Shown here one piece after another: positions 9,326-17,611 of a stretch of 64,000 nt of DNA. The stretch is from Telluria aromaticivorans. GTDB taxonomy: Bacteria; Pseudomonadota; Gammaproteobacteria; Burkholderiales; Burkholderiaceae_D. The notes below the pieces were generated by a model. The model ran no database searches. It saw only the letters and a program-made list of their open reading frames with translations, and was not told the DNA's origin. The stretch spans positions 22,889-86,888 of the forward strand of contig NZ_JABAIV010000011.1 in assembly GCF_013003915.1 (NCBI RefSeq), written 5' to 3'. A program made the translations under genes and the position numbers. Positions within the stretch are counted from its first letter, which is position 1. The number at the start of each line of letters is the position of its first letter.

Positions 9326-9394
9326 TTGGACTCCCTGGTTTTCGAATGCGGCCCGCGCTTCACGCCGGCCGCATACCTGTTTATTTCAACTGGA

Positions 9395-9970
9395 TTAAAC
9401 GTTCACGCCGTAGTTCTTGGCGAGTGGCCCGAGGCCGCCCGCGAAGCCCTGGCCGATCGCGCGGAACTTCCAGTCGGCGCCGTTGCGATAGATCTCGCCG
9501 AAGATCATCGCGGCTTCGGTCGAGCTGTCTTCGGACAGGTCGTAGCGGGCGATCTCGCTGTTGTTGCCGGCATTGACGCAGCGGATGAAGGCCTTGCCGA
9601 CCATGCCGAAATTCTGGCGGCGGGCTTCGGCGTCGTGGATGGTCACGCCCAGCACGACCTTGTCGACGTCCGCCGGCACCTTGGTCAGGTCGATCGACAC
9701 GCTTTCGTCGTCGCCTTCGCCCTGGCCGGTGGTGTTGTCGCCCGAGTGGACCACGGAACCGTCGGTCGACTTCAGGTTGTTGTAGAAAATGAAGTCGCTA
9801 TCCGAACGCACTTTGCCCGACGAATTGAGCAGGAACACCGCGCCGTCGAGGTCGAACGCTGCGCCATCGGTGGCGCGGGTATCCCAACCGAGGCCGACTT
9901 TGAGTTGGGTCAGGCCAGGAGCTTCTTTCGACAGGTTGACGTTGCCGCCTTTTTGCAGACTGATTGCCAT
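9395..9970 (-). CDS. TerD-family stress protein (second copy)
   Basis: A 191-residue TerD-family protein starting MAISLQKGGNVNLSKEAPG. The family's acidic loop is present as VHSGDNTTGQGEGDDESV, with VGLGWDTRATDG before it and EIYRNGADWKFRAIGQG near the C-terminus. It is clearly diverged from the 8031 copy, so this is an old duplication. First gene of the TerD-AIM24-TerD run; a REP element separates it from the DUF475 gene upstream. Confidence 0.93.
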   Translation of the reverse strand: MAISLQKGGNVNLSKEAPGLTQLKVGLGWDTRATDGAAFDLDGAVFLLNSSGKVRSDSDFIFYNNLKSTDGSVVHSGDNTTGQGEGDDESVSIDLTKVPADVDKVVLGVTIHDAEARRQNFGMVGKAFIRCVNAGNNSEIARYDLSEDSSTEAAMIFGEIYRNGADWKFRAIGQGFAGGLGPLAKNYGVNV

Positions 9971-10079
9971 GATTGTGACTCTCCAAAAATAGTACTACTT
10001 GTGAACACCGGGGTAGACGCAGGGCGAGCTGGTGTTCTGCCACTCGCCTTGCGGTTCGCTACATACGCACGCGTCTTGT

Positions 10080-10206
10080 GTAGGGTGGTCGGCTCGGCCG
10101 ACCGCGCGTTCAACCGGCGCGTGCGCTACTGCTCATCTGTTACCTTTCACCGCGTGGGCCTTCGTAATTCCGGGCACTGCCCGAAATTACCCCGCCCACC
10201 CTACGA
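10080..10206. repeat. REP-like element copy 2
   Basis: Left arm GTAGGGTGGTCGG..CCGACC then GCGCGTTCAA (10080-10113); right arm CACCGCGTGGGC ... CCGCCCACCCTACGA. The right arm holds an inner hairpin, TAATTCCGGGCA / TGCCCGAAATTA. It lies between two same-strand genes, unlike most copies. Confidence 0.88.
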
Positions 10207-10213
10207 TGAACCG

Positions 10214-11272
10214 TTATGCTGCCGCTTTCTCCGAGGCCGAACCGTTCAGCTTCTTGTGCTGCAGCGAGCTCCACAGCGAAGCCGCGATGAAGGCCACACC
10301 GATCAGGCCCGTGAACAGCTCAGGCACGTGGTACTTCATACTCACCAGCATGATCACTGCCAGGATACCGATCGCGTAGTGCGCGCCGTGCTCCAGGTAG
10401 ACGTATTCGTCCAGCGTGCCCTGGCGCACCAGGTAGACCGTCATCGAGCGCACGAACATCGCGCCGATTGCCAGGCCCAGCATGATGATCACGACGTCCT
10501 GGGTGATGGCAAACGCGCCGATCACGCCGTCGAAGGAGAACGATGCGTCCAGCACTTCGAGGTACAGGAAGCCGCCGATACCGCCGCGCTTGACCATGTC
10601 GCCCACATTGCTGTTCTCATCGGATTCGCTCTTCTCCAGCAGGCTGCTGAGCATATCCACACCGATATACACCACGATGCCCCACAGGCCTGCCATCAGC
10701 ACGACCATCTTCTGCGCTTCTTCAACCCAGCCCATGGCGAACATCAGCGCGCCCAGGGCCACCAGCACGGCGATCGACGAGACCTTGCCGAGCGAGCTGA
10801 TCTTGCGCTCGAAGTTGCCGAGCCAGTGGGCTTCTTTTTCATCATCCAGCAGGAAGTTCAGGAAAACCAGCAGCAGGAACATGCCGCCGAAGGCCGCCAC
10901 TTCCGCATGGTGGTTGGTCAGGTGGATCGAGAAGCCTTTCGGGTCGGTCAGCGCCAGGTTCCACACTTCCGTCATGCCGAGGTCAGCCGCGACTGCGACG
11001 ATCACCAGCGGGAATACCAGGCGCATGCCGAACACGGCGATGATCATGCCCAGGCCCAGGAACAGCTTGAGCCAGAACTCGTTCCAGCCCTTCAGGACTG
11101 ACGCGTTGACCACTGCGTTGTCGAAGGACAGCGAGACTTCCATGACCGACAGGATGGCGGTGACGCCGAGTGCGGTCAGCATGCCGGAGATGCCGGCATG
11201 GTCGTATCCCCACCAGCCCGCCAGTGCCATACAGACCGCGGTTACGACAAATGACCAGGTAAAGTGTTTCAT
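10214..11272 (-). CDS. DUF475 integral membrane protein (TerC-like)
   Basis: A 352-residue membrane protein with about nine spans. Two duplicated acidic membrane motifs mark the TerC/DUF475 group: EVSLSFDNAVVNA near residue 46 and EVLDASFSFDGVIGAFA near residue 240. TerC-like proteins act in metal-ion export or tolerance and are genetically linked to TerD proteins, as here. Start ATG at 11272 follows a good AAAGGGGA ribosome site. Divergent from the NhaR-like gene across 137 bases. Confidence 0.9.
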   Translation of the reverse strand: MKHFTWSFVVTAVCMALAGWWGYDHAGISGMLTALGVTAILSVMEVSLSFDNAVVNASVLKGWNEFWLKLFLGLGMIIAVFGMRLVFPLVIVAVAADLGMTEVWNLALTDPKGFSIHLTNHHAEVAAFGGMFLLLVFLNFLLDDEKEAHWLGNFERKISSLGKVSSIAVLVALGALMFAMGWVEEAQKMVVLMAGLWGIVVYIGVDMLSSLLEKSESDENSNVGDMVKRGGIGGFLYLEVLDASFSFDGVIGAFAITQDVVIIMLGLAIGAMFVRSMTVYLVRQGTLDEYVYLEHGAHYAIGILAVIMLVSMKYHVPELFTGLIGVAFIAASLWSSLQHKKLNGSASEKAAA

Positions 11273-11409
11273 GCTGGATTTCCCCTTTTGTTAAAGTGAT
11301 TCATATATCGGTTCCTATTGTTGTTGAATTCGCAGGGCGCAGTGTATGCCCCTGCAGCATATTGAAAAAGCGAAGATAATCGAAGAATTACTTCACAAAA
11401 ACAGAAGTC

Positions 11410-12318
11410 ATGAATCACAGTCCCCAAAACTTCCGCCATCTTTACTACTTCTGGGTCGTCGCCAAGGAAGGCAGCATCACCCGCGCCGCCGAACGCCTGG
11501 GCCTGGCAATCCAGACCGTCAGCACCCAACTATCGCAGCTCGAGCAGGCCATGGGCAAGGCCTTGTTCACCCAGCAGGGCCGGCGCCTGAATCTTACCGA
11601 GGCCGGGCGGCTGGCGCTATCCTACGCCGACCAGATCTTCCTGCTCGGCGAACAGATGCAGGAAGCCATGGCCGAATCGGACAGCACCCGCATCCGCCTG
11701 ACGGTCGGGATTTCCGATTCCCTGCCGAAGCTTACCGCCTATCGCCTGCTGGAGATCGCCACCCAGCTTCCGCGCCCGGTGCGGCTGGTCTGCTACGAAG
11801 GCGAATTCGACGAATTGCTTGCCGACCTGGCCCTGCACAAGCTCGACGTGGTGCTGACCGACCGCGCGGTGCGCTCGGGCACTACCCTGCGCGTCTTCAG
11901 CCATTTGCTGTCGGACAGCGAGACCATCGTGGTCGGCGCCCCGGCCCTGGCCACGGCCTACGGCGCCGGTTTCCCGCGCTCGCTGAATGGCGCGCCGTTC
12001 TTGCTGCCGACACGCAATAATGCCCTGCGCGGCAAGATCGACGAATGGTTCGAGCTGCAGGGCGTGCGTCCGGACGTGGTCGGCGAATTCGAGGACAACG
12101 CCCTGCTCACCACTTTCGGGCGGCGCGGCCTGGGCCTGTTCTTCGCCCCGGCCGCCCTGGCCCATGACGTCGAAGAACAGTTCGGTGCGCTGCAACTGGG
12201 GCGCGTACCCCAGGTGCGCGAGCACTTTTATGCCGTGTCGAACGAGCGCAAGATCAAGCATCCGGCCATCGAGGCCATCCTCTCGGCGGTGCACCAGGGC
12301 GTGCTCGCCACTACATGA
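11410..12318 (+). CDS. nhaR: LysR-family regulator, NhaR-like
   Basis: A 302-residue LysR-type regulator. The N-terminal helix-turn-helix reads HLYYFWVVAKEGSITRAAERLGLAIQ, with the HLYYFW start characteristic of NhaR, the activator of the sodium/proton antiporter gene nhaA in enterobacteria. No nhaA is near; the neighbours are a divergent TerC-like gene and a downstream CNNM/CorC ion-transport-like gene, so ion homeostasis control is a reasonable inference. The gene symbol rests on resemblance of the DNA-binding region. Confidence 0.8.
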   Translation: MNHSPQNFRHLYYFWVVAKEGSITRAAERLGLAIQTVSTQLSQLEQAMGKALFTQQGRRLNLTEAGRLALSYADQIFLLGEQMQEAMAESDSTRIRLTVGISDSLPKLTAYRLLEIATQLPRPVRLVCYEGEFDELLADLALHKLDVVLTDRAVRSGTTLRVFSHLLSDSETIVVGAPALATAYGAGFPRSLNGAPFLLPTRNNALRGKIDEWFELQGVRPDVVGEFEDNALLTTFGRRGLGLFFAPAALAHDVEEQFGALQLGRVPQVREHFYAVSNERKIKHPAIEAILSAVHQGVLATT

Positions 12319-12368
12319 GCTGTACAATGGGCCCCTGCTTTGCCTTTCTTTTAACTTAACTCTCTTCA

Positions 12369-13709
12369 ATGGAAAACCTTTTATTCGTCGTTCTCGCCCT
12401 GTTCCTGGTGGCGCTGAACGGCTTCTACGTGGCGGCGGAATTCTCCATCGTCACGTTACGCAAGACGCGCGTGCGCGCGATTGCCAAGACCAGCGGCCTG
12501 CGCGGACGCATCCTGGGCAAGGTCCACAACCAGCTCGACGCCTACCTCTCCGCCTGCCAGCTCGGCATTACCCTCGCCTCGCTTGGCCTGGGCTGGGTCG
12601 GCGAACCGGCCTTCGCCAGCCTGCTCGAACCCCTGTTTGCCATGCTGGGCGTCACCTCGCCCGAGCTGATCCACGGCGTGTCCTTCGTGGTGGCCTTCTC
12701 GGTCATCTCCTTCCTGCACATCGTCGTCGGCGAGCTGGCCCCCAAGACGCTCGCGATCCGCCTGCCCGAAGTGGTGGCGCTGTGGACCGCCATCCCGCTG
12801 TATGCCTTCTACTGGTCGATGTACCCGGCCATTGCGCTGCTCAATGCCAGCGCCAACCTGGTGCTGCGCATCGCCGGCCTGGCCGGCGCCGGCAGCCACG
12901 AGACCCATTACTCCACCGACGAGCTCAAACTGATCCTGCGCACCAGCACGCCGGGCGAGAAATTCACCACCGACGAGCGCAACATCCTGGCGCAGTCGCT
13001 CGACTTCAGCCAGCTGGCCGTGTCCGACCTGATGCGCCCGATCAACGAGGTGAGCGCGCTGTACGCCGGCCGCACCCACGAAGAAAACATGGAGACGGTG
13101 CGCCGCAACCGCTTCTCGCGTTACCCGTATTTCGACGAGGAAGGCGAGGAAGTGCTGGGCGTGATCCACCTGAAAGACCTGTTCTTCGCCCAGCAGGCCG
13201 GGCGCCCGGTGGTGGGCCTGAAGCAGCACCTGCGCCCGGTCGAGACGATCTCGGCGCGCACCCCGGCGCAGGACATTTTCCGGCGCTTCCGCGGCGGCGC
13301 GCCGCATTTCGCGCTGATCGGCGAAAAGGGCAAGCGCCCGGTCGGCTTCATCACGCTCGACAACCTGCTGGGTGCGATGGTCGGCGAAATCCGCGACGAA
13401 TTCCGCATGAACGAGAACGACTGGCTCAAGCAGGCCGACGGCACCTGGATCGGCAAGGCCAGCCTGCCGATCTTCTCGCTCGAACGCCTGCTCGGGATCG
13501 ACATCGACAATGAAGAGATGGGCCTGGAAGACGTCGAATCGGTCGGCGGCCTGCTGATGGAAAAGCTGGGCGACATCCCGAAACAGGGCCAGCGCATAGA
13601 ATTCCCGCATTTCGACGTGGTGGTCAAAAAGATGAACGGGCCGCGCATCCTGCTGGTGAAGGTGCTGCCGCGGCGCGACCGCGCCACCGATGATGACGAC
13701 CATGACTGA
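12369..13709 (+). CDS. CNNM/HlyC-CorC family protein (DUF21, CBS pair, CorC_HlyC)
   Basis: A 446-residue protein of the hemolysin C/CorC family, linked to Mg2+ or Co2+ efflux rather than haemolysis. Order: DUF21 membrane domain with three to four spans (residues 1-190, including AAEFSIVTLRKTRVRA), a CBS pair (about 200-340; VSDLMRPINEVSALYAG, then HFALIGEKGKRPVGFITLDNLLG) and the C-terminal CorC_HlyC domain (about 355-435). It starts 50 bases after nhaR-like and may be cotranscribed with it. Confidence 0.9.
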   Translation: MENLLFVVLALFLVALNGFYVAAEFSIVTLRKTRVRAIAKTSGLRGRILGKVHNQLDAYLSACQLGITLASLGLGWVGEPAFASLLEPLFAMLGVTSPELIHGVSFVVAFSVISFLHIVVGELAPKTLAIRLPEVVALWTAIPLYAFYWSMYPAIALLNASANLVLRIAGLAGAGSHETHYSTDELKLILRTSTPGEKFTTDERNILAQSLDFSQLAVSDLMRPINEVSALYAGRTHEENMETVRRNRFSRYPYFDEEGEEVLGVIHLKDLFFAQQAGRPVVGLKQHLRPVETISARTPAQDIFRRFRGGAPHFALIGEKGKRPVGFITLDNLLGAMVGEIRDEFRMNENDWLKQADGTWIGKASLPIFSLERLLGIDIDNEEMGLEDVESVGGLLMEKLGDIPKQGQRIEFPHFDVVVKKMNGPRILLVKVLPRRDRATDDDDHD

Positions 13710-13716
13710 ACACTTG

Positions 13717-13745
13717 TTGCGTATACAACATCGACATAGCATAAT
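13717..13745 (+). promoter_or_regulatory. Candidate sigma-70 promoter for the hydrolase-kinase pair
   Basis: TTGCGT (13717-13722), a 17-base spacer and CATAAT (13740-13745) in an AT-rich patch 53 bases before the 13799 ATG. The patch also holds TGTTG..CAACA symmetry over the -35 region. Confidence 0.45.
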
Positions 13746-13798
13746 TGTAAATCTTAAATAGAGCACCGAAACATTTCTCGGTTACATAAGGAGCAAGA

Positions 13799-14605
13799 AT
13801 GACGGTGCAGGTCCGAAACAACGTGCGGGTCTCAGGCAATGGCGGCGCCACCATGGTGTTTTCCCACGGCTTTGGATGCGACCAGGCGATGTGGCGCTTC
13901 ATGGCGCCCGCGTTTGTAGACCGCTTCCGCGTCATTAACTACGACCTGGTGGGAAGCGGGCGCTCGGACCTGTCGGCCTACGACCGCACCCGATACGACA
14001 CGCTGCACGGCTATGCCGACGACCTGCTGGAAATTCTCGACGAATTTGCGACCGGCCCCGTGATCACGGTAGGCCATTCGGTGAGCAGCATGATCGGGAT
14101 GCTGGCCACCATCAAAGCGCCGGAACGTTTCTTGGCCCAGGTGATGGTGGCGCCGTCGGCCTGCTATATCAACGATGGCGCCGGCTATGTCGGCGGCTTC
14201 GATCGTGCCGACATCGACGAGCTGCTGGAAACCATGGAAGCGAATTTCATCGGCTGGTCGGGCAGCCTGGCGCCCGCGATCATGGGTGCGCCAACCCAGC
14301 CCGCACTGCGCGACGAACTTACCGAAAGCTTTTGCCGCAACGATCCCGATATCGCGAAACATTTTGCGCGCGTGACCTTCCTGTCCGACCACCGCGCCGA
14401 CGTGCCGCAGTCGACCACGCCAACCTTGATCCTGCAATGCAGCGAAGACCTGATCGCGCCCCGCAGCGCGGGCGACTTCCTGCACCGCTCCCTCCCGCGC
14501 AGCCGGTTGCACGTTATCGACAACATCGGACACTGCCCGCACCTGAGCGCTCCCACGGCCAGTTCGCGTGCCATGGACGCATTCCTGGCCGAGACGCTGG
14601 ACTGA
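13799..14605 (+). CDS. RsbQ-like alpha/beta hydrolase
   Basis: A 268-residue alpha/beta hydrolase of the RsbQ/KAI2/D14 type. In Bacillus, RsbQ works with the PAS-containing phosphatase RsbP in energy-stress signalling; plant relatives perceive strigolactone and karrikin. Seen: FSHGFGCDQAMWR, the nucleophile elbow GHSVSS with Ser94, Asp217 in SEDLIAP and His245 in NIGHCPH. Each is two residues before its RsbQ counterpart (S96, D219, H247), and total length is nearly the same. Its stop is one base from the start of a PAS-domain hybrid kinase, which suggests the same kind of hydrolase-PAS partnership. Confidence 0.9.
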   Translation: MTVQVRNNVRVSGNGGATMVFSHGFGCDQAMWRFMAPAFVDRFRVINYDLVGSGRSDLSAYDRTRYDTLHGYADDLLEILDEFATGPVITVGHSVSSMIGMLATIKAPERFLAQVMVAPSACYINDGAGYVGGFDRADIDELLETMEANFIGWSGSLAPAIMGAPTQPALRDELTESFCRNDPDIAKHFARVTFLSDHRADVPQSTTPTLILQCSEDLIAPRSAGDFLHRSLPRSRLHVIDNIGHCPHLSAPTASSRAMDAFLAETLD

Positions 14606-14606
14606 C

Positions 14607-16199
14607 ATGGCCGGCGCGCTCCCACCCGTCGAGGCACTCTACGAGAATGCCCCGTGTGGCCTGCTGGTGGCCGATCGCGACGGGTTGCTACAACATGTCA
14701 ACGCCACTGCCAGCGGCTGGCTGGGATATGCGCCGGCTGAACTCGCCGGCAGGCTGCGTATCCAGGACCTCATGACGGTCGGGGCACGGGTATTCCACCA
14801 TACCCACTGCCAGCCGGTGCTGCAGGTGCGGGGCTCGGTGGCGGAACTGCAGATCGACTTGCGCCACCGCGACGGCACCCGGCTGCCGATGCTGGTCAAC
14901 ATCGTGCGACGCGAGATTGCAGGAGAAGTGCGTGACGAGTGGGCACTGTTGGTGGCCTCGGAGCGCCAGTCCTACGAACGCGAACTGCGCAATGCGCGCA
15001 AGGCGGCCGAGGAAGCGCTGGAAGCCCGGCGCGGCGCCGAAGCCCAGCTGCAGGCGATCAATGCGACGCTGTCCGCGGCCGACCGCCGCAAGGACGAATT
15101 CCTCGCCACCCTGTCGCACGAACTGCGCAACCCGCTGGCGCCGATGCGCAGCGCGCTCGAAGTACTGAAGCTCAAATTCGCGCGCGAGCCGGAAAGCGAC
15201 CGCCTGCTGGCCGTGTTCGAGCGCCAGCTGCACCACCTGACCCACCTGGTCGACGACCTGATGGAAGTGTCGCGCATTACCCAGGACAAGATGGAACTGC
15301 GGCGCGAGACGGTCGAACTCTCGGCCCTGGCACGCGCCGCCGTGTGCGATACCGCAGGAATGATGGACGGCGCCCGCCACCGGCTCGACCTCGACCTGCC
15401 CGCCACGCCGGTCATGGTCGATGCCGACCCGACCCGGATCAACCAGGTGATCGTCAACCTGCTGACCAACGCCGCCAAGTACACCCCGGACGGCGGCGCC
15501 ATCGCGCTCAGCCTGCACGTTGACGCCGGCGCCGCCGTGCTGGCCGTGCGCGACTCCGGCATCGGCCTGCCGGTGCATGCGCTGGCCACGGTGTTCGACA
15601 TGTTCTCGCAGCTGGAGCCGGCACTCGAGCGCTCCAAGGGCGGGCTGGGGATCGGCCTGGCGCTGGTGCGCGGCATCGTCGAGCTGCACGGGGGCGAGAT
15701 CAGCGCCCACAGCGAGGGCGAAGGCCAGGGCAGCTGCTTCACCGTGCGCCTGCCGCTGGTGGCGGGCGCTCCCTGCGAGGCCGCAACGATGGCCGGTGTG
15801 GACAGCCCCGCGGCGGTGCCGGCCGCGTCCCGCATCCTGGTGGTGGACGACAATGCCGACGCTGCCGAGATGCTGCTGATGGCGCTCGAACTGTTCGGCT
15901 GCGAAGCCCGCGCAGTCCACAGCGCCACTGCGGCACTGGAAATGGCGCGTGAGTTCGCACCCGACATCGCCCTGCTCGACATCGGCCTGCCGGACCTGAA
16001 CGGCTACGAACTGGCGCGCCGACTGCGCGCGCTGGAAGGCGGCAGCCGCATGACCCTGATCGCCGCCACCGGCTGGGGCCAGGAAAAAGACCGCCAGCGC
16101 GCCTTCGATGCCGGTTTCGACCACCACCTCACCAAGCCGATCGATTTCGAGCGCCTGCGCAGCGTGCTCGGGCCGGCTGGCGCCGCAGAGGGCGTGTAG
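14607..16199 (+). CDS. PAS hybrid histidine kinase with C-terminal receiver
   Basis: A 530-residue cytoplasmic hybrid kinase. A short PAS domain opens it (LYENAPCGLLVADRDG), then a coiled-coil linker (about 120-165, rich in Ala, Glu and Arg), HisKA with the His in LSHELRNPLAP, HATPase_c (NNAAKYTPDG-like NLLTNAAKYTPDGG, DSGIGL, GLGIGLALV) and a receiver domain with ILVVDDNAD, the phospho-Asp in ALLDIGLPDLNG and the Lys of LTKPIDF. The start at 14607 leaves one base after the hydrolase stop; translation is probably coupled. Converges with the sigma-54 regulator gene with 2 bases between stops. Confidence 0.92.
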   Translation: MAGALPPVEALYENAPCGLLVADRDGLLQHVNATASGWLGYAPAELAGRLRIQDLMTVGARVFHHTHCQPVLQVRGSVAELQIDLRHRDGTRLPMLVNIVRREIAGEVRDEWALLVASERQSYERELRNARKAAEEALEARRGAEAQLQAINATLSAADRRKDEFLATLSHELRNPLAPMRSALEVLKLKFAREPESDRLLAVFERQLHHLTHLVDDLMEVSRITQDKMELRRETVELSALARAAVCDTAGMMDGARHRLDLDLPATPVMVDADPTRINQVIVNLLTNAAKYTPDGGAIALSLHVDAGAAVLAVRDSGIGLPVHALATVFDMFSQLEPALERSKGGLGIGLALVRGIVELHGGEISAHSEGEGQGSCFTVRLPLVAGAPCEAATMAGVDSPAAVPAASRILVVDDNADAAEMLLMALELFGCEARAVHSATAALEMAREFAPDIALLDIGLPDLNGYELARRLRALEGGSRMTLIAATGWGQEKDRQRAFDAGFDHHLTKPIDFERLRSVLGPAGAAEGV

Positions 16200-16201
16200 C
16201 G

Positions 16202-17608
16202 CTATTGCACGCTGCTCTTGAGGCTATATTTTTCAATCCGATAACGCAGGGCGTCGCGCGACAAGCCCAGCATTTTTGCCGCCTGCGTCACGTTTCCTTC
16301 GGACTTCCCAAGGGCAGCGACCAGGTACTGGCGTTCGATGCCTTGCAGGTTCAAGGCCTGCTCCACGTCCGCTCCAGCCGCGAGGGCGGCAGGCGCGCTA
16401 CGCTCGTTTCCGGCCGACGCCGGCGGCAGCAGGAGATCTTCCGCGGTAACGGCATCGCGCTGCGCCATCACCGCGATCTGTTCCAGCATATTGCGCAGTT
16501 CACGCACGTTCCCCGGCCAGTGCCAGTCGAGCAGGGCCTGCCGGGCGTCGGCGGTGAAAAACAGTTCCCGCTTGCGGTAACGCGCTCCGTGCATTGCCAG
16601 GAACGCGTTGGCCAGCAGCAGGATGTCTCCCGTGCGCGCGCGCAAGGGAGGAATGGGGAGGTGCACCATCTTCAGCCGGTAATACAGGTCTGACCGGAAC
16701 ATGCCTTCCGCTACCCGCTGCTGCAAGTCCTGGTTCGTCGCCGTAATCACACGGAAGTTGATACAGTACTCGCGCAGGCCGCCGAGGCGGCGCACTTTCT
16801 TCTCTTCCAGTACCTTCAACAACTTGATCTGCACTCCCAGCTCGAGTTCCCCGATTTCATCCAGAAACAGGGTGCCGCCTTCGGCAGCTTCGATCAAGCC
16901 ATACTTCCTTGCACGCGCATCGGTAAATGCCCCACGTTCATACCCGAACAGCTCGGCTTCGAGCATTTGTGGCGGAATGGATGCGCAATTGAGTTCGATA
17001 AAAGGCTGGGCCTTGCGCGCTCCCTCGAAATGCACTGCCCTGGCCACGAGTTCCTTGCCGGTCCCCGTCTCACCGGTAATCAGCACCGTGGGCAGGTCGT
17101 TGTCGAGCAAGGAGCACTCGGCCTCTGCCAGGCGCCGGATGTTTTCCTTCAGCGCAAGCATCTGCGGCGATTCGCCCAACAGGTTCCCGAGTTCGCTTTT
17201 GCTGGCTTCCCGGGCCTGGATGTAATCCAATGTTTTCTCTACGCGCTCTTGTCCCACGACCCGGTCGAGAAGCAGTTTGAGCTCGCCGAGCACGACCGGC
17301 TTGGCCAAGTAGTCGAAGGCGCCCAGTTTCATCGACTGCACGGCAACTTCGACGGTTGCGTGGCCGGTGAGCATGATTACTTTGATCGACGGAATCTTGA
17401 TGCGAAGTTTCGACAGCACTTCCAGCCCATTCATCTTGGGGAGGTGAAAGTCGAGCAACACCACATCGGGCAGGAAGGTATCGAGCCGCGCGATGCCCGT
17501 TTCTCCCGAATCCACCGCCACTGCTTCATAACCGTGTCGCTCCAGGTAGGCCTTGATATTCTTGGCCAGGACCAGTTCGTCTTCAATGATCAGTATGGCG
17601 CGCGTCAT
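16202..17608 (-). CDS. NtrC-family sigma-54-dependent response regulator
   Basis: A 468-residue activator of sigma-54 RNA polymerase. Receiver domain (1-120) with phospho-Asp53 in VVLLDFHLP and Lys103; AAA+ domain with Walker A GETGTGKE (179-186), Walker B GGTLFLDE and arginine finger region; Fis-type DNA-binding helix at the C-terminus (GNVTQAAKMLGLSRDALRYRIEKY). The sigma-54 contact loop reads GAFTDA (226-231) instead of the usual GAFTGA. The cognate kinase lies 3 bases upstream, and a consensus sigma-54 promoter stands beyond it before the 19367 gene, which is the likely target. Confidence 0.93.
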   Translation of the reverse strand: MTRAILIIEDELVLAKNIKAYLERHGYEAVAVDSGETGIARLDTFLPDVVLLDFHLPKMNGLEVLSKLRIKIPSIKVIMLTGHATVEVAVQSMKLGAFDYLAKPVVLGELKLLLDRVVGQERVEKTLDYIQAREASKSELGNLLGESPQMLALKENIRRLAEAECSLLDNDLPTVLITGETGTGKELVARAVHFEGARKAQPFIELNCASIPPQMLEAELFGYERGAFTDARARKYGLIEAAEGGTLFLDEIGELELGVQIKLLKVLEEKKVRRLGGLREYCINFRVITATNQDLQQRVAEGMFRSDLYYRLKMVHLPIPPLRARTGDILLLANAFLAMHGARYRKRELFFTADARQALLDWHWPGNVRELRNMLEQIAVMAQRDAVTAEDLLLPPASAGNERSAPAALAAGADVEQALNLQGIERQYLVAALGKSEGNVTQAAKMLGLSRDALRYRIEKYSLKSSVQ

Positions 17609-17611
17609 CGG

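Noticed and set aside
9281..11101. 606-codon plus-strand open frame opposite terD and DUF475 genes
   Set aside because: Shadow across two genes and a REP element; no domain pattern.
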